64,000 nucleotides of DNA, from positions 928,501 to 992,500 of the forward strand of contig JAMJFZ010001133.1 in the NCBI GenBank assembly GCA_026225945.1. Reading direction: 5' to 3'. The notes beneath the pieces are model-generated. The model was not told where the DNA came from. It made no database searches and saw only the letters and a program-made list of their open reading frames with translations. This DNA comes from Cricetomys ansorgei. Lineage: Eukaryota > Chordata > Mammalia > Rodentia > Nesomyidae. This document shows positions 11,036 to 21,210 of this stretch, piece by piece. Positions within the stretch are counted from its first letter, which is position 1, and each line of letters opens with the position of its first letter. The position numbers and the translations under genes are program-made.

Positions 11036-11145
11036 TTTCCCCGAAGGTTCCATCTGAGTGTCACACAGAATTAACATTCGATAAATATTTAGTAGGAAGA
11101 AGGAGGGCAGGAAGGAGGATGAGGTTATAAAGAAAAGAGATACAG

Positions 11146-11400
11146 GGCCCGTTGAGGTGGCACAGAAGATTTCATGTCTCCTACCAAACCTGAAGATCTG
11201 AGTTCAATCCCTAGACTCACAGGTTAAAAAGAGAGAAATGACTCTAGTAAGTTGTCCTCTGACCTCTACATGTGCCTGTGGCATGTATACCCACCCACAT
11301 GTACACACATTCATGCACGCACACACTCATGCACGCACACACACATGCGTGCGCGCACACACACACACACCCTAATGTTTATTTAAAAAATGGAAAGCAA
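11146..11400 (+). mobile_element. B3-class SINE with CA-rich end
   Basis: CCCGTTGAGGTGGCACAGAA, GATCTGAGTTCAATCCCTAG, AAGTTGTCCTCTGACCTCTA and CATGTGCCTGTGGCATG are successive B3 blocks. They are followed by an expanded CACGCACACA tract and an A-rich end. The CA expansion is at the usual SINE site for microsatellite birth. Confidence 0.88.
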
Positions 11401-12400
11401 TAAAGAATAAACTTTTGACTAGTCAACAAAAGATTTCTGTGCCAAACCCTAGCTTTAGCAAGATGGTAGATACAGAGGATATTTGATTCCAATTTAAAAT
11501 TTGTTTTGGGAGAAAGAGCCCATTGCTCAGTTAACTGGAGCACTTTCTACTTCATGGTAGAATTGATGGTCTGGTGAGCCTTAAAGACACCCTTTCTCCA
11601 ATAAAACTAGCTCTTGGCTTTGCTTTTATTGTATACAATTTTGATTTACTGAGCTGAATCCTACAGTTCTAAGTAGAATAGCTTTCTGAACAGAACGACT
11701 CCCTCTGGCATTTGTATTTCATCTAGTAACAGGTGCTTTTATTTCATCAGAGAAGAACAAGGTTTATCCCATAAATCTTACCGTGTCGGCTTCTGGTTTT
11801 CCTGCATTATGTCGGCTTATGCTCTGCACCGGTAGATCAGTGCTGGGCATTTGCATATTGTTTGCCTTAATGAGACCAGCGCAGCATAAAGTCACTTTAA
11901 AGCTGACCAGTGTAAATAGCTGTAGGTGGCTCCATGAAGACTTCTCATCTTCAGTGAGTTTTCAACTTTACCTAAGACATCTGGATTCTTTAAATGTGTG
12001 TCTTGTGGATCAGATTGTCTGAATTTCCTATGTATCTTTGTGAAAATAGTTGACAGTCCTTGGAAGTGAATGAGATGGCCTGGGTATGACATGGTGAGTC
12101 TCGTTGCTTTGAAGACTCTGCTCTTTATTAAGTAAATTGTGCTTTACGTGTTACAGTGGTCCTGTGGACTTCCTGAACATACCATCCTTTTTAGAAACAT
12201 TAATTGTGTGGACTTCAGTCAGAAGAAGAAAATTCTGAGTCAAGCATCTTTTGATTTCCAGAAGTGAAAGTTAAATGGTCATGTTCTTTAGTTCATTACA
12301 ATAAAATAGGAGACTTGTGATAATATGACCTATGTCTCTGAAATTTGGAAAGCCTAACATGCTTCATATAGCTTAGCATTTGAAAAATGAGGTTATTTAA
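11401..12400. other. Unclassified non-coding DNA
   Basis: No repeat family recognised. An open frame of 79 codons at 11783-12022 (+) and an overlapping antisense frame show no family resemblance. Confidence 0.45.
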
Positions 12401-12830
12401 GAAATAATATATATCGATAAGACAGCTCTTGCAACATGAATAATGAAATGGCATCAAATATATGCCTACTTGGAAATAAGGGTGTCATCGTCCTTATGGG
12501 AGACTTCATACTGCGTCCCAGTATGAAGAATCCCTCTTCATGGGTACCTAGCAAACAGTGGACACAACTGCACAGACAGGCAGTAAACTCACAAAGCTGC
12601 TGTTTGACGCAGAAAGGAAGACAGATGCTTCTCTGGTTGCTGAAGGATGGGATGTTGTGCTCCATGAGATACTCAAACAATTATAGTGTCACTGTGCTTT
12701 GGGGACAATTCTTCAAAAGGTCTCCATACAAAGAGTATTACACATATACGGGCAACATGCGTGTATGCACAATTGTTACTAGTCACAAGTTAGAGTTTCC
12801 ATATTTATTCTGTTTTGTGTTCTTTTAGAG
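12401..12830. other. Unclassified DNA with hairpin and overlapping frames
   Basis: A perfect 10-bp inverted repeat, CTTCATACTG / CAGTATGAAG with a 5-nt loop, lies at 12504-12528. A 130-codon ATG-started frame at 12436-12828 (+) crosses it, and a 95-codon frame opposes it. Neither resembles a known protein, so I do not call a gene. Confidence 0.4.
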
Positions 12831-13215
12831 TCTACAGTTTTTCTGTCACCACCTTGCTTGCTTTCCAGGATCCCCAGTGTCCCCACATTCCTTCACCTGA
12901 TCTCAGCCTGGCCTTTCTACTCACATAAACATTGCACAGTGTACTCTGAAAAAGGCCAGGGTACACTGGGACAGTTTGGCGTTTATTTGACTAGTCTTCT
13001 CAGACGGTATCTGAGTCTGACTTCAGATACAACATGTGATAATCAAAGTGAGTTCGTTTGTTGCTGACCACACCTTGACATCGTGATGAGATGTCATGTG
13101 AATATGCCACAAATGACTGTGTTCTGGAGTCAAATGAGACTTCGTTATGAGAAGTCTTTACTAGATACTGAAAGAGTATGGCTGGATAATGAGTTCTAAG
13201 TGTAGTTATATTCCC

Positions 13216-13326
13216 TGGCACTGGAGTTGCAGACAGCTGTGAGCTGCAACGTGGGTGCTGGGAATTGAAGCCAGGTCCTCTGGAAGAGCAGCCAGTTCTC
13301 TTAACCGCTGTGCCATCTCTCCATCC
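13216..13326 (-). mobile_element. B2 SINE fragment
   Basis: GTGGGTGCTGGGAATTGAAG, CCAGGTCCTCTGGAAGAGCA, GCCAGTTCTCTTAACCGCTG and TGCCATCTCTCCATCC are the reverse complement of the B2 head. It is among the best-preserved SINEs in the window. The 3' part is missing. Confidence 0.92.
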
Positions 13327-13504
13327 TGATAAAAGTTAACTATTAAAATAGAACACGTTATATACATGTAAGCAAAGGAACATGAGACGGTTACTAGAAA
13401 AGAGACTTCATTCTTTCAACTTGAGTTTATAGCCTTACTGTCTGAATGGGAACCTGATGCTTGAGGAATTCTAAGAAAATACTGCAGGCTGAAGGCTTCC
13501 TGTA

Positions 13505-13690
13505 ACACAAGTCAGTTTCCTCACAGTTTTGATCTAGAAACTTTAGGGTCAAGGTTTTGACTGCTTCAGGTTCAGGTGAGGGGGTCTCTGGCTAGCAGAT
13601 GCCTTTTTATTACGATCCTGTGGAGTGAGATCTCTGATTATCCTCATCTTAGGGGGGAGGTATTAATCCTAACAATCCTGTCTCTTTAGT
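13505..13690 (-). mobile_element. Possible MLT/MaLR LTR fragment
   Basis: CCTCACAGTTTTGATCTAGA and GTCAAGGTTTTGACTGCTTC resemble the reverse-complement body of mammalian MaLR LTRs, where 'tcaaggtgttggcagg' is a landmark. High divergence makes this tentative. Confidence 0.4.
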
Positions 13691-13899
13691 CTGGGTGAGA
13701 GTTTCTGCTTATGTGTTTTTGAGGTCGCCCAGGAAAGAATCTTCACCCATACATAATAACATTGGTGTGGGAGTCGGACTGTACAGGATGTTTGCAGAAG
13801 CACACTCTCATTACTTCCTAAGACTACTCATATCCATATCCAACTGTAAAGCTAGGTCATGCCGTTCATCTATATAGTAAGGATTATGGCACACTCACA

Positions 13900-14230
13900 T
13901 CATAAAATTTTACATAACAATGTGTTACTAAAGCACTTGAGACAATTTATGAAAAGTCTAGACTGACTCACAGTTCTAGATCCCCAGTCCAAAACTGAAG
14001 TGGACACTGCACTTTATGGTGGGAGGACATTATAGGATAAATCATGTTCTTTATTTAGCTCAGGATGCAAGAGAGAGGGAATGTAGGATCTGAGAGACTT
14101 CTGAAAGCCATGTCCTTCATGACTCTTGGTTCTCTCCCTACTCTTAACCTCACAAATGTCTCACCATTTCCTAAGAGTTGCTACCCTTGGGACTAGTCAT
14201 AGACCATATTGGCCTTTGGGGGACATGTAT
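13900..14230 (-). mobile_element. MaLR LTR, old
   Basis: TTTATGAAAAGTCTAGACTG, ACTCACAGTTCTAGATCCCC, later CCTCACAAATGTCTCACCAT and finally GGCCTTTGGGGGACATGTAT with CCAAACTAAAA. This matches the order of a MaLR-type LTR on the minus strand, ending with the characteristic 'tttgggggacacat' block. Confidence 0.6.
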
Positions 14231-14743
14231 CCAAACTAAAAATGATAATAAAGTAAGAAAATAAAAATTATGATTGAATCATGGAACTTGTGGCAGCTTC
14301 TATGATTTATGTTGATTCAATCAAGATTTCAGAGACATGTATGCTTTCATTATGTAAAAACAAGAAAGAAGAAAGCTCTTCATGCAGGATGTGTAATTAC
14401 ACAGGTTTGAAGGAATATAGAATGGTGTGTAGCCAGTCACTTGGGCTGACCACCTAGAATAGGAACTGAACTGGGGAAATTTTAGCAAGTACATATAAAT
14501 GGGAAGAGAAAGTCAAAATGCAAACAGGAGTCAAGAGAATTGAAGGACAAAACAAAGATTGGAAGGGAATATGTGGAAATCTTTTGTCTGGTAAAGGATT
14601 GCCATGAAGTCTACAGAAAAGGAAGATTGTGAACAACTAGGAGAAACAAACAACTGCTTAAAAATGCACCCAAAGCCTCAATAGACTTTGCTAAAGTTGC
14701 GCAGAAGGAAAGCATGCTAATTCAAAGCTAAAGCAGATCGCAA

Positions 14744-15114
14744 GCGTGATGGCTTGCATAGCCTCCACCCCATAGTCACGTGTGGAAACCCTCAATCCTA
14801 CTGTGAGCATATTTAAAAATGGGGTCTTTAAGGAGAGGATTAAAGTCAAATAATGGTGGACTCCCAAATCAAACCAGTGTCACAATAACGAAAGAGATAC
14901 CAGAGATATTAACCCATATGCAAGCATATCACGTGAGAGCTCAGACAGGCAGCAGCAGTCTGCCAGTGAGGACCAGAGCCTGGGCAGAGACCAACCCCAC
15001 TGCCTCCTTGATCTTGCGCTTGAACCCCTGTGACTGTAAGAAAGTAGATGTTTATTATTTAGCCCCCCCACCACACTTTACATGCTGCAAAATGGTGGCC
15101 TTAGCGGACTAACA
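14744..15114 (+). mobile_element. MaLR LTR, plus orientation
   Basis: Blocks GTGTGGAAACCCTCAATCC, AAGGAGAGGATTAAAGTC, TGCCTCCTTGATCTTGCGCT, GTGACTGTAAGAAAGTAGAT, TTATTATTTAGCC and the end GGACTAACACAA match the consensus order of mammalian MaLR LTRs, whose 3' half usually reads 'cttgatcttggacttcc...gtgagaaataaa...ttgtttaagcc'. The 97-codon frame across it is not a gene. Confidence 0.7.
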
Positions 15115-15159
15115 CAATATGCCATTCAGAAAAATGTATATTGCGACGGGATGCCAGGA

Positions 15160-15335
15160 AACATTTATTAGAATGGCCAGAGTCTGCTCCACTGATGGTA
15201 GCAAGTGTGGAGAGGCCTTGAGGGAAGAGGAAATCCCATACTTTGATGGTTGGAATATGGACCAATGTAGCCCTGGAAGGCCATACCCCAGTTTCTAAAA
15301 CACACATAGATTACCACACAACCCCAGAGGCCACA
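15160..15335 (+). mobile_element. L1 ORF2-derived fragment
   Basis: TTATTAGAATGGCCAGAGTC, AGCAAGTGTGGAGAGGCCTT, TCCCATACTTTGATGGTTGG and AATATGGACCAATGTAGCCC follow the 3' end of L1 ORF2, the conserved region normally coding near the C terminus. It is only about 175 bp and carries stops, so it is non-functional. Confidence 0.7.
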
Positions 15336-15760
15336 CCTCTTTGAGTTGAAGATTTAATAGCTTAAAAAGAAATATTCTTAGAGTTAAAATAATAGAAAAC
15401 TAAACAAATGAATCCTTCTCGTTGTTCCAAACATTAGTATCATCTTAAAACTTACGTATTTCATTCTTATTTTGATCATATATATGGCTCATATTTTTAT
15501 GACTAACTTAAAAATTAGTTCATTCTTAAAGTTAGTATGTAAAGCAATGGCATAAATAACTGATTATCAAATACTGTCAGCGTAAATTATTTTGCATATG
15601 AACATTTGCTTACGTATAATTGTGTAGTTATTGTTTACTCCTTTTTAATTTCTGAAGATTATAGGTACTTGATACTTTGGTTTTTGCTTCTCAAAAATTA
15701 CTTTTATTTACATATGGGTCAAATAATTCCAAAGAGGTAACTGTGTGGTATGAGAAGCTA
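15336..15760. other. AT-rich unclassified DNA
   Basis: No recognised repeat or gene. Strongly AT-rich with short homopolymer runs. Confidence 0.45.
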
Positions 15761-16320
15761 TTGTGATGATTCCTGAGAGTGGGAGGGAGGGACTGAGAAA
15801 TGCTCCAGGCATAACTATGGGGTGGCCAAGGGGACTGAGCCTACCTCAGCATTTCCTGTGGCAACAAATACTCTGCATTTCCCATGATCCCATGTGCCAT
15901 GGGAGGAGTGTGTTGTCAATTTGTGAAAAGCAATCCAAAGTCCACACCCAGTGGTTTTGGAATATGCCCATCTGGGTGAATTCCAGAAGTTCGGGCCAAA
16001 TACCAAAACACCAGACAAATACTGAGAATATGACTGAAAAGAAGGACAAGATTCTGTAGGCACTGGGAGACAGAGGGGAAGCTAGGCTACAGCGACTACA
16101 CCCTATGTTCAAAATGGTTACTCCAAAAATCAGCCAACCTTTATAGGAACCAAGAAGTAGTTGACATAAATGGTCAGGGTTCTCCAAGGTCAGTAGGATG
16201 TGGATATTGCCACAGAAAACCAAGTGAAGGGGTCCTTGACCTCACACAATGTCTGGACATGTGTGGAAGAGCCGGGGCATTATCACCAGCCACTCCTGTG
16301 CTCCTTTTCTCCTCTTCTTA
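15761..16320. other. Unclassified block with opposing open frames
   Basis: A 98-codon frame at 15763-16059 (+) faces 82- and 125-codon frames at 15815-16063 and 15846-16223 (-). The sequence is richer in G+C than its flanks and has the feel of an old LTR or ERV fragment, but I cannot place it in a family. None of the three peptides resembles a known protein. Confidence 0.3.
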
Positions 16321-17314
16321 GCTAGCAGTAGAATCTCCTAGAATCCTCTAAAATATACAAAGCCCTGGGAAGCCAGGCCTGGGTACTCCTCTACCTCCAT
16401 TACTCCCACTCTTTCATCCTCCAGTACATCTCAAGTTCATGGGAATGTGAAATCTGAGCCCACCTGCTCCAGATGAGTCTGAATCTCAGTTTCCTGGACT
16501 TACGGCAATATTGAAATGTCACTGATGATAAAGAGAAAAGAACACAGAAGACAGAGCATGGTGCTGGGGAGGCTCTGGAAGCCACAGTGGCCATGTGGCT
16601 TCTCACTCTATCTATCACCTCCAGAGTGACAGAAGTTGGCCGAGAAGATCGGGGAATGTGTGGGCTCGGGGATATGCTACAGGGCTAAGATTTGTGTTTC
16701 AGGAATTTCAACCTGGATGTGGCTCGGCTTCAGCTGGGATTTATGGTTTAGCTTTTGACTCTAGAGCATCCTGAAAAGAGCCCTTGCTCTTTTATACAGT
16801 GGTGGGATCACATCCACAACAAGCCCTAAAACCGGTGTCAAGAATCTGCCAAAATTTTACTCCCATCAGTTCAACACCAATAGTATTTTTTTTTTAATTG
16901 AAGCCAAATGTATTGCTTTCCTTCTGCCTCCATCAAATGGTTCTAGGTCTCTCTGTGGGGTTCAGATCCAACAAACACAAATATTATCCTTGTGACTATT
17001 TTAAAAATCTTCCCCTCACAGTGCTGGTGGTAGGCATCTGCTCATGCTCCTGTGGTGTTCTCTTTAAAGACTCCAGCATCCTCCATGCTTCAGTGCGAGT
17101 CAGTCACTGAGAACGAAGCACAATATTGTGGGACGCCTTTGCCTTCCTTGTGCTTTATGAAGGTGGTTACAAGGCAACTCATTTAGTTCACACAGCAGCC
17201 ATCTCCAGGGGGCTCCTTCCCTTCATCCTCAGATCAAAGAAACTTGCTTTTTTACCAAATTTGCACATCTCCTTAGAGACTGGTATGGACAAGCTATGAT
17301 GTATCTTACCTTTC
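16321..17314. other. Unclassified non-coding DNA
   Basis: No recognised repeat, RNA or gene in about 1 kb. A T-run near 16886 has no attached retroposon. Confidence 0.45.
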
Positions 17315-17440
17315 GTTTAATCTTTATTTACTTATTTTTTATGTGTCTGTGTTCGTGTGTGTGAACATGTGTGTGCATGGGAATGGAGCCCAGAGGTCAA
17401 CACTGGGTGCCTTCTGCTGGTCTCCATCTTTTTCTCCTTT
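17315..17440 (-). mobile_element. B4 SINE, part 1
   Basis: TTTAATCTTTATTTACTTAT, a TG-rich segment, then CCCAGAGGTCAACACTGGGT and GCCTTCTGCTGGTCTCCATC form the 3' part of a B4 SINE on the minus strand. The element is interrupted at about 17440 by a B1 and resumes at about 17592. Confidence 0.8.
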
Positions 17441-17591
17441 TTTTGGTTTAGTTTTTCAAGACAGGGTTTCGCTATTGTAACCCTGGCTGTCCTGGAACCC
17501 ACTCTGTAGACCAGGCTGGCCTCGAACTCATAGAGATCCGCCTGTCTCTGCCTTTGGAGTGCTGAGATTAAAGGCCCATGTAACCACCGCC
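17441..17591 (-). mobile_element. B1 SINE nested in B4
   Basis: TTTTTCAAGACAGGGTTTCG, CCCTGGCTGTCCTGGAACCC, ACTCTGTAGACCAGGCTGGC, CTCGAACTCATAGAGATCCG and GAGTGCTGAGATTAAAGGC give an almost complete B1 in reverse complement, with a T-rich tail on its left. It is the best-preserved SINE in the window, and it is younger than the B4 it interrupts. Confidence 0.97.
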
Positions 17592-17685
17592 TCTCTCTCT
17601 TGTTTTTGAGGCAAGATCTCTCATTGAACTTGTATATTACTGATTCTGGCTGGCCAATGAGCCCCATGGATCTCCTCTCTCCCTC
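17592..17685 (-). mobile_element. B4 SINE, part 2
   Basis: TTTTTGAGGCAAGATCTCTC, ATTGAACTTGTATATTACTG, ATTCTGGCTGGCCAATGAGC and CCCATGGATCTCCTC continue the B4 begun at 17315, confirming that one older SINE was split by B1. Confidence 0.82.
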
Positions 17686-18294
17686 CCCTCCCCCATCTTA
17701 GACAGTAGTTATGGCGTATTCAGTTTTTTTGTATGTGTGAGTGCCATAGTTCAAACTCAAGTAATTCTTGATTCTTCCAAATCATTAACCTATACCTTAT
17801 TGTTTTTCTACCCTGACAGTTAGGAATGTGTATTTCTTAAATATAGTGTTTATATTTCCCTTTGGTCTTGGTTCTGTGTTTGTTTCCTGTCAAAACTCAC
17901 TCATTTGATTTAAAACATTCTTTTGAATTGAGATGGGTCCTTGGATTAAGTTGAATGTTGGACTCCCCAGGGTGTCAGATAGCTCTTGGTGAGAACAGAA
18001 TCAAAACTGACTTTAAGTAAAATAGTCCCCTTTCTATACTGGCACATTCAACACTGTGCTGTGCCACCAGATACAAGTACACAGTATCATTGTCAATGAA
18101 CCTATGTAACTCAGACGAAAACCAAAATCTGATCAAAGAGGAAAGCAAAAGTAATGGATACTGAAGAAAAAAAATTACTGTATTGTTACAGAAAAGTCCA
18201 AACAAGGTGAAACTGTAAAGGAGAAACACGCAGCCTATTAAAATGATAGATAAGCCATCACCGAACAATGAGGTTATCATTTCAATTCATAAAT
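17686..18294. other. Unclassified non-coding DNA
   Basis: No recognised repeat. A 101-codon frame at 17975-18280 (-) is hydrophobic but resembles nothing known. Confidence 0.45.
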
Positions 18295-18666
18295 GATGGT
18301 TAGTGTAAATTGTCAATTTAACAAAATATAGAAACATCTGAGAGAGTGGCCTCAAGCTATGCCTGTGGGAGATTGTCTTGCTTAGTTTAATTGAGGTGGG
18401 TAAATGTGCCCACTGTGAGTGGTACTACTCCCTAGGCAGGGACCCAGGACTGTATAACAGTAGTGGAGGTGAGTTTAGTATCAGCATGTATACATTCATA
18501 GTACCCTTCTTCTGACTCCAGACATAGCATTTCCAGCCACTTCAAGCTCCTGTTACTGTGACTTCTTCACCATGATGAACTGTAGCCTGGAACATTAAGC
18601 TAAATAAACACTTTCTCACTTAAGTTGTTTTTGTTGAAGTATTTTATCAATTATAGAAGAAACTAA
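18295..18666 (+). mobile_element. MT-type MaLR LTR (5' LTR)
   Basis: GTGTAAATTGTCAATTTAAC, TATGCCTGTGGGAGATTGTC, TGCCCACTGTGAGTGGTACT, CCCTAGGCAGGGACCCAGGA, CATGATGAACTGTAGCCTGG, AAATAAACACTTTCTC and a final GAAACTAA follow rodent MT/MaLR LTR blocks on the plus strand. The next bases (AGTGGAAATTGGTACCAAGA) match the start of MaLR internal sequence, so this is a 5' LTR. Confidence 0.85.
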
Positions 18667-19941
18667 AGTGGAAATTGGTACCAAGAAGTGGTGCTGTGGT
18701 GTGATAAATATGACTATATGGTCCTTAGGCCATCTGAATCATTTTCTGGTTGCAACATGAAAGAATGTGGTACTTTGGGCGAGAAATAAAACACTGCATG
18801 ATGGGAGCAGAGCTTACTGGGTTGTTCTAGTAGGAGCTTGGACATAGAAATGCTGAGAGAAATGTGGACTGCACTCATGTTTCAGAAAGGCTTAAATATC
18901 AACTGGGTCGAGGGCCATAGATGTAGTATTTTGGCCAAGACTCTGGCTTCATCATGCTTATGTCCTGAGAAGTTGCGTGTAACTGAGTCTAAAGATTATT
19001 GACAGATTTTCTTAGCAGAGGAAATTTCAAGGCAGGAAGGTAGTCAAGCTGGTGCTGAAGAAGCATCTGTAACTGGTAGAGAGACCAGTACCATTGTAGA
19101 GCACTGGGATAATGAGATCATATCCCAGTTTGTTTAGATGCAAATTAATTCAAAGAAAACCTTACTCCAGAGGATCCCTGATCCTCAAAAGCAGCTGCTT
19201 AGGAAAGAGTTTCTTAGTACATAGAAGAGGTGCAGCTTTGGTCCAGAGGGGCAGGCTCCATCTTAAGCTGGCAGCAGAACTTGGCAGTATTACCCATGTG
19301 GTATTGGCTTTGAAAAGATGCAAGATTGACTGGGTCATAGAGAGCAGATGAAATCATGCACTGCGTGGCAGGCTCAGAGTCCCAGAGGAGAGGCACCAAG
19401 AGACCATGGTATACAGCTGTGGCGTCTAACTGCAGCAGAGACCCCAGGTTACTGGAGCTGCTAGGACCTTGGGATGTCTGCTGAGAAAGGCTGCAAGTGG
19501 AGCTGAGTAGGAGAGCATCTGGGTGTGATGCAGGTAGCAGAGCTATAGGAACTGGGCTCCCAGAGCAGTTTGGAGCTCAGAAAATTACTTTAGGGAACCA
19601 GATGCTGGCATGTAACTGTGGGATTTTGTTCACTCTGCTGTAGTTTGGATTTGTTTGTTTGTCCCTTCCTATGTCACTGTTCTTCCTTTTACAAACAGGA
19701 ATAATTAGGCTGTGCTATTACATACACCCATCTGAGCTCACATTTAAGAGACTTCGGACTTTAAAAATGTTGGAACTATAAAGATTGTGGAAACTTTTAA
19801 AGTTGGGCCGTATTTTACATCATGAGATAAATGTGAAAAATTAATGGCAAGAGATGGAAGATTATGGCTTACAATTGATATATTTGTGTTCCAAGATCTC
19901 GGCACAAGAGGTATAATTATAAAGTTTACTGTTAATTTTCA
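18667..19941 (+). mobile_element. MaLR internal region, decayed
   Basis: Directly follows the LTR at 18295 and starts with the typical 'gaaattggtacca' word. The rest is the non-coding internal sequence expected of MaLR elements, with no gag or pol reading frame visible. Frames at 19112-19399 on both strands are shadows. A B2 SINE inserted at its 3' side. Confidence 0.7.
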
Positions 19942-20158
19942 TCTTTAATATTTTATGTGTATGGGTGTTTTGCCTGCATGTATGTCTGTGTGTCAGTGCC
20001 TGGTGCCACTGGAGGCTCGAAGATCCTCTGGCATCAGATCCCTTGGAACCAGAGTTATAGACAGTTGTGTGCCACCATGTGGGTCCTGGGAATCGAACCT
20101 GGGTCCTCTGGAAAAGCAGCCAGTGCTCTTAAACCCTGAACTATCTCTGTAGTCTCCA
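19942..20158 (-). mobile_element. B2 SINE, near full length
   Basis: TTTTATGTGTATGGGTGTTT, TGCCTGCATGTATGTCTGTG, GATCCCTTGGAACCAGAGTT, GTGGGTCCTGGGAATCGAAC, CCTCTGGAAAAGCAGCCAGT and CTATCTCTGTAGTCTCC give a nearly complete B2 in reverse complement. It sits between MaLR internal sequence and the next LTR start. Confidence 0.95.
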
Positions 20159-20254
20159 GTTTTAAATTTGAACTTGATAAATGAACACATGGCATCTGGA
20201 CCTCTGAGCAGTCTATGGGAGATTTTCTTGATTATGTTGATTGGAATGGGATGG
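20159..20254 (+). mobile_element. MT-type LTR, 5' end only (3' LTR)
   Basis: AAATTTGAACTTGATAAATG, then CTATGGGAGATTTTCTTGAT and TATGTTGATTGGAATGGG parallel the start of the LTR at 18295. It is read as the beginning of the 3' LTR of the same provirus-like element, cut short by a SINE cluster. Confidence 0.6.
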
Positions 20255-20296
20255 GCTTTGAACGCTGGGATTACAGCTATGAGCCACCATGCCCAG
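20255..20296 (-). mobile_element. B1-like SINE end fragment
   Basis: CTTTGAACGCTGGGATTACA followed by GCTATGAGCCACCATGCCC is the reverse complement of a B1 or related 7SL-derived SINE head. Only about 40 bp remain. Confidence 0.75.
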
Positions 20297-20297
20297 A

Positions 20298-20353
20298 AAG
20301 AAAATTATTTTGGTTAAGTATTTTATTTTTAATTGTGTGTGTGTGTGTATATG

Positions 20354-20398
<45 letters not shown>

Positions 20399-20562
20399 CG
20401 CGCTTATGTGCATGTGAGTACATGTGCACAAGGTGGCCTGAGGTCATCTCCCTGGTGCTGGGTGCAGTTATGAGCCACCTGACATGTATACTAGGAACTA
20501 AACTTGGGTCTTTGGCAAGAGCAGTAAACAGTCTTAGCTGCAAAGCAATCTATCCAGCCCTG
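20298..20562 (-). mobile_element. B2/B3-class SINE with TG expansion
   Basis: A T-rich start, a long TG/CG tract (20335-20404), then AAGGTGGCCTGAGGTCATCT, ACTAGGAACTAAACTTGGGT and ATCTATCCAGCCC match a tRNA-derived B2-class SINE on the minus strand. The dinucleotide has expanded inside it. Confidence 0.75.
20335..20404. repeat. (TG)n microsatellite with CG interruptions
   Basis: About 70 bp of TG with a short alternating CG patch (CGCGCGTGCGCGC) near 20390-20402. Alternating purine-pyrimidine tracts of this kind can adopt Z-DNA. Confidence 0.95.
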
Positions 20563-20821
20563 GAAATTATTTTTGATACACATAGATACATACAAGAGCG
20601 TTCATACATATGCCATACACAGAGATAGCTCTTATGTGGTGCTAGGAGTATTGTTGCCCATGAGTAGCAGTCATACACTATACAGCCACCATAAATTATA
20701 AGTTCTAGGTGAACATCACCCTCACTGAAACTTCTCTAGGAAGTAATGAAGTTGACACTTATGATTTCTCCTCATGTATTATCCTAATCAGATTTGACCT
20801 ACTTATATCTTGTACTGTCAT
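20563..20821. other. Unclassified non-coding DNA
   Basis: No recognised family between the SINE cluster and the next LTR. Confidence 0.45.
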
Positions 20822-21210
20822 CACTTCAACTATCAATGTGACACAAACCTGGAGTCGCCTGAGAATACGGAACACAACTGAAGAACCATGCTGATTGTTG
20901 ATCAGGCCTATGGCTGTGCCTCTGGGACATTTTCTTAACTGCTAATGGATGAGGGCCCATCCCACTGTGTGTGGTGTCATCCCTAGGCAGGTAGGCCTGG
21001 GCCAAATAAGGGAGCTAGCTGAGTAAGCCTGGGGGAACAGGCCAGTGAGCAGCACCCCTCAATTGTTTGTGCCTAAAACTCCTGCTTTGAGTTACTACGT
21101 TGGCTTCCCTATAGGATGGACTGTAGCCTGTGAGCCAAATAACCCACCCCAGCCCCTTGACTTTTGGGCAGAATTTTTTGTCACAATGGTGGAAAAGCTA
21201 GCTTGGACAA
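20822..21210 (+). mobile_element. MaLR/MT-type LTR
   Basis: CAACTATCAATGTGACACAA, GGACATTTTCTTAACTGCTA, CCCATCCCACTGTGTGTGGT, GTCATCCCTAGGCAGGTAGG, AGGATGGACTGTAGCCTGTG, AGCCAAATAACCC and AAAGCTAGCTTGGACAA follow a rodent LTR of the MT/MaLR group on the plus strand. It starts afresh, so it is a separate insertion from the element at 18295. Confidence 0.8.

Noticed and set aside
12436..12828. A 130-codon ATG frame as a gene
   Set aside because: No recognisable domain, opposed by a 95-codon frame, within chance length and without splice or promoter context.
15763..16223. Opposing 98- and 125-codon frames as an overlapping gene pair
   Set aside because: No similarity to known proteins and no supporting signals. 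More likely part of an unclassified old repeat.
19112..19399. Open frames in the MaLR internal region as retroviral genes
   Set aside because: MaLR elements do not encode gag or pol. These frames show no retroviral motif.
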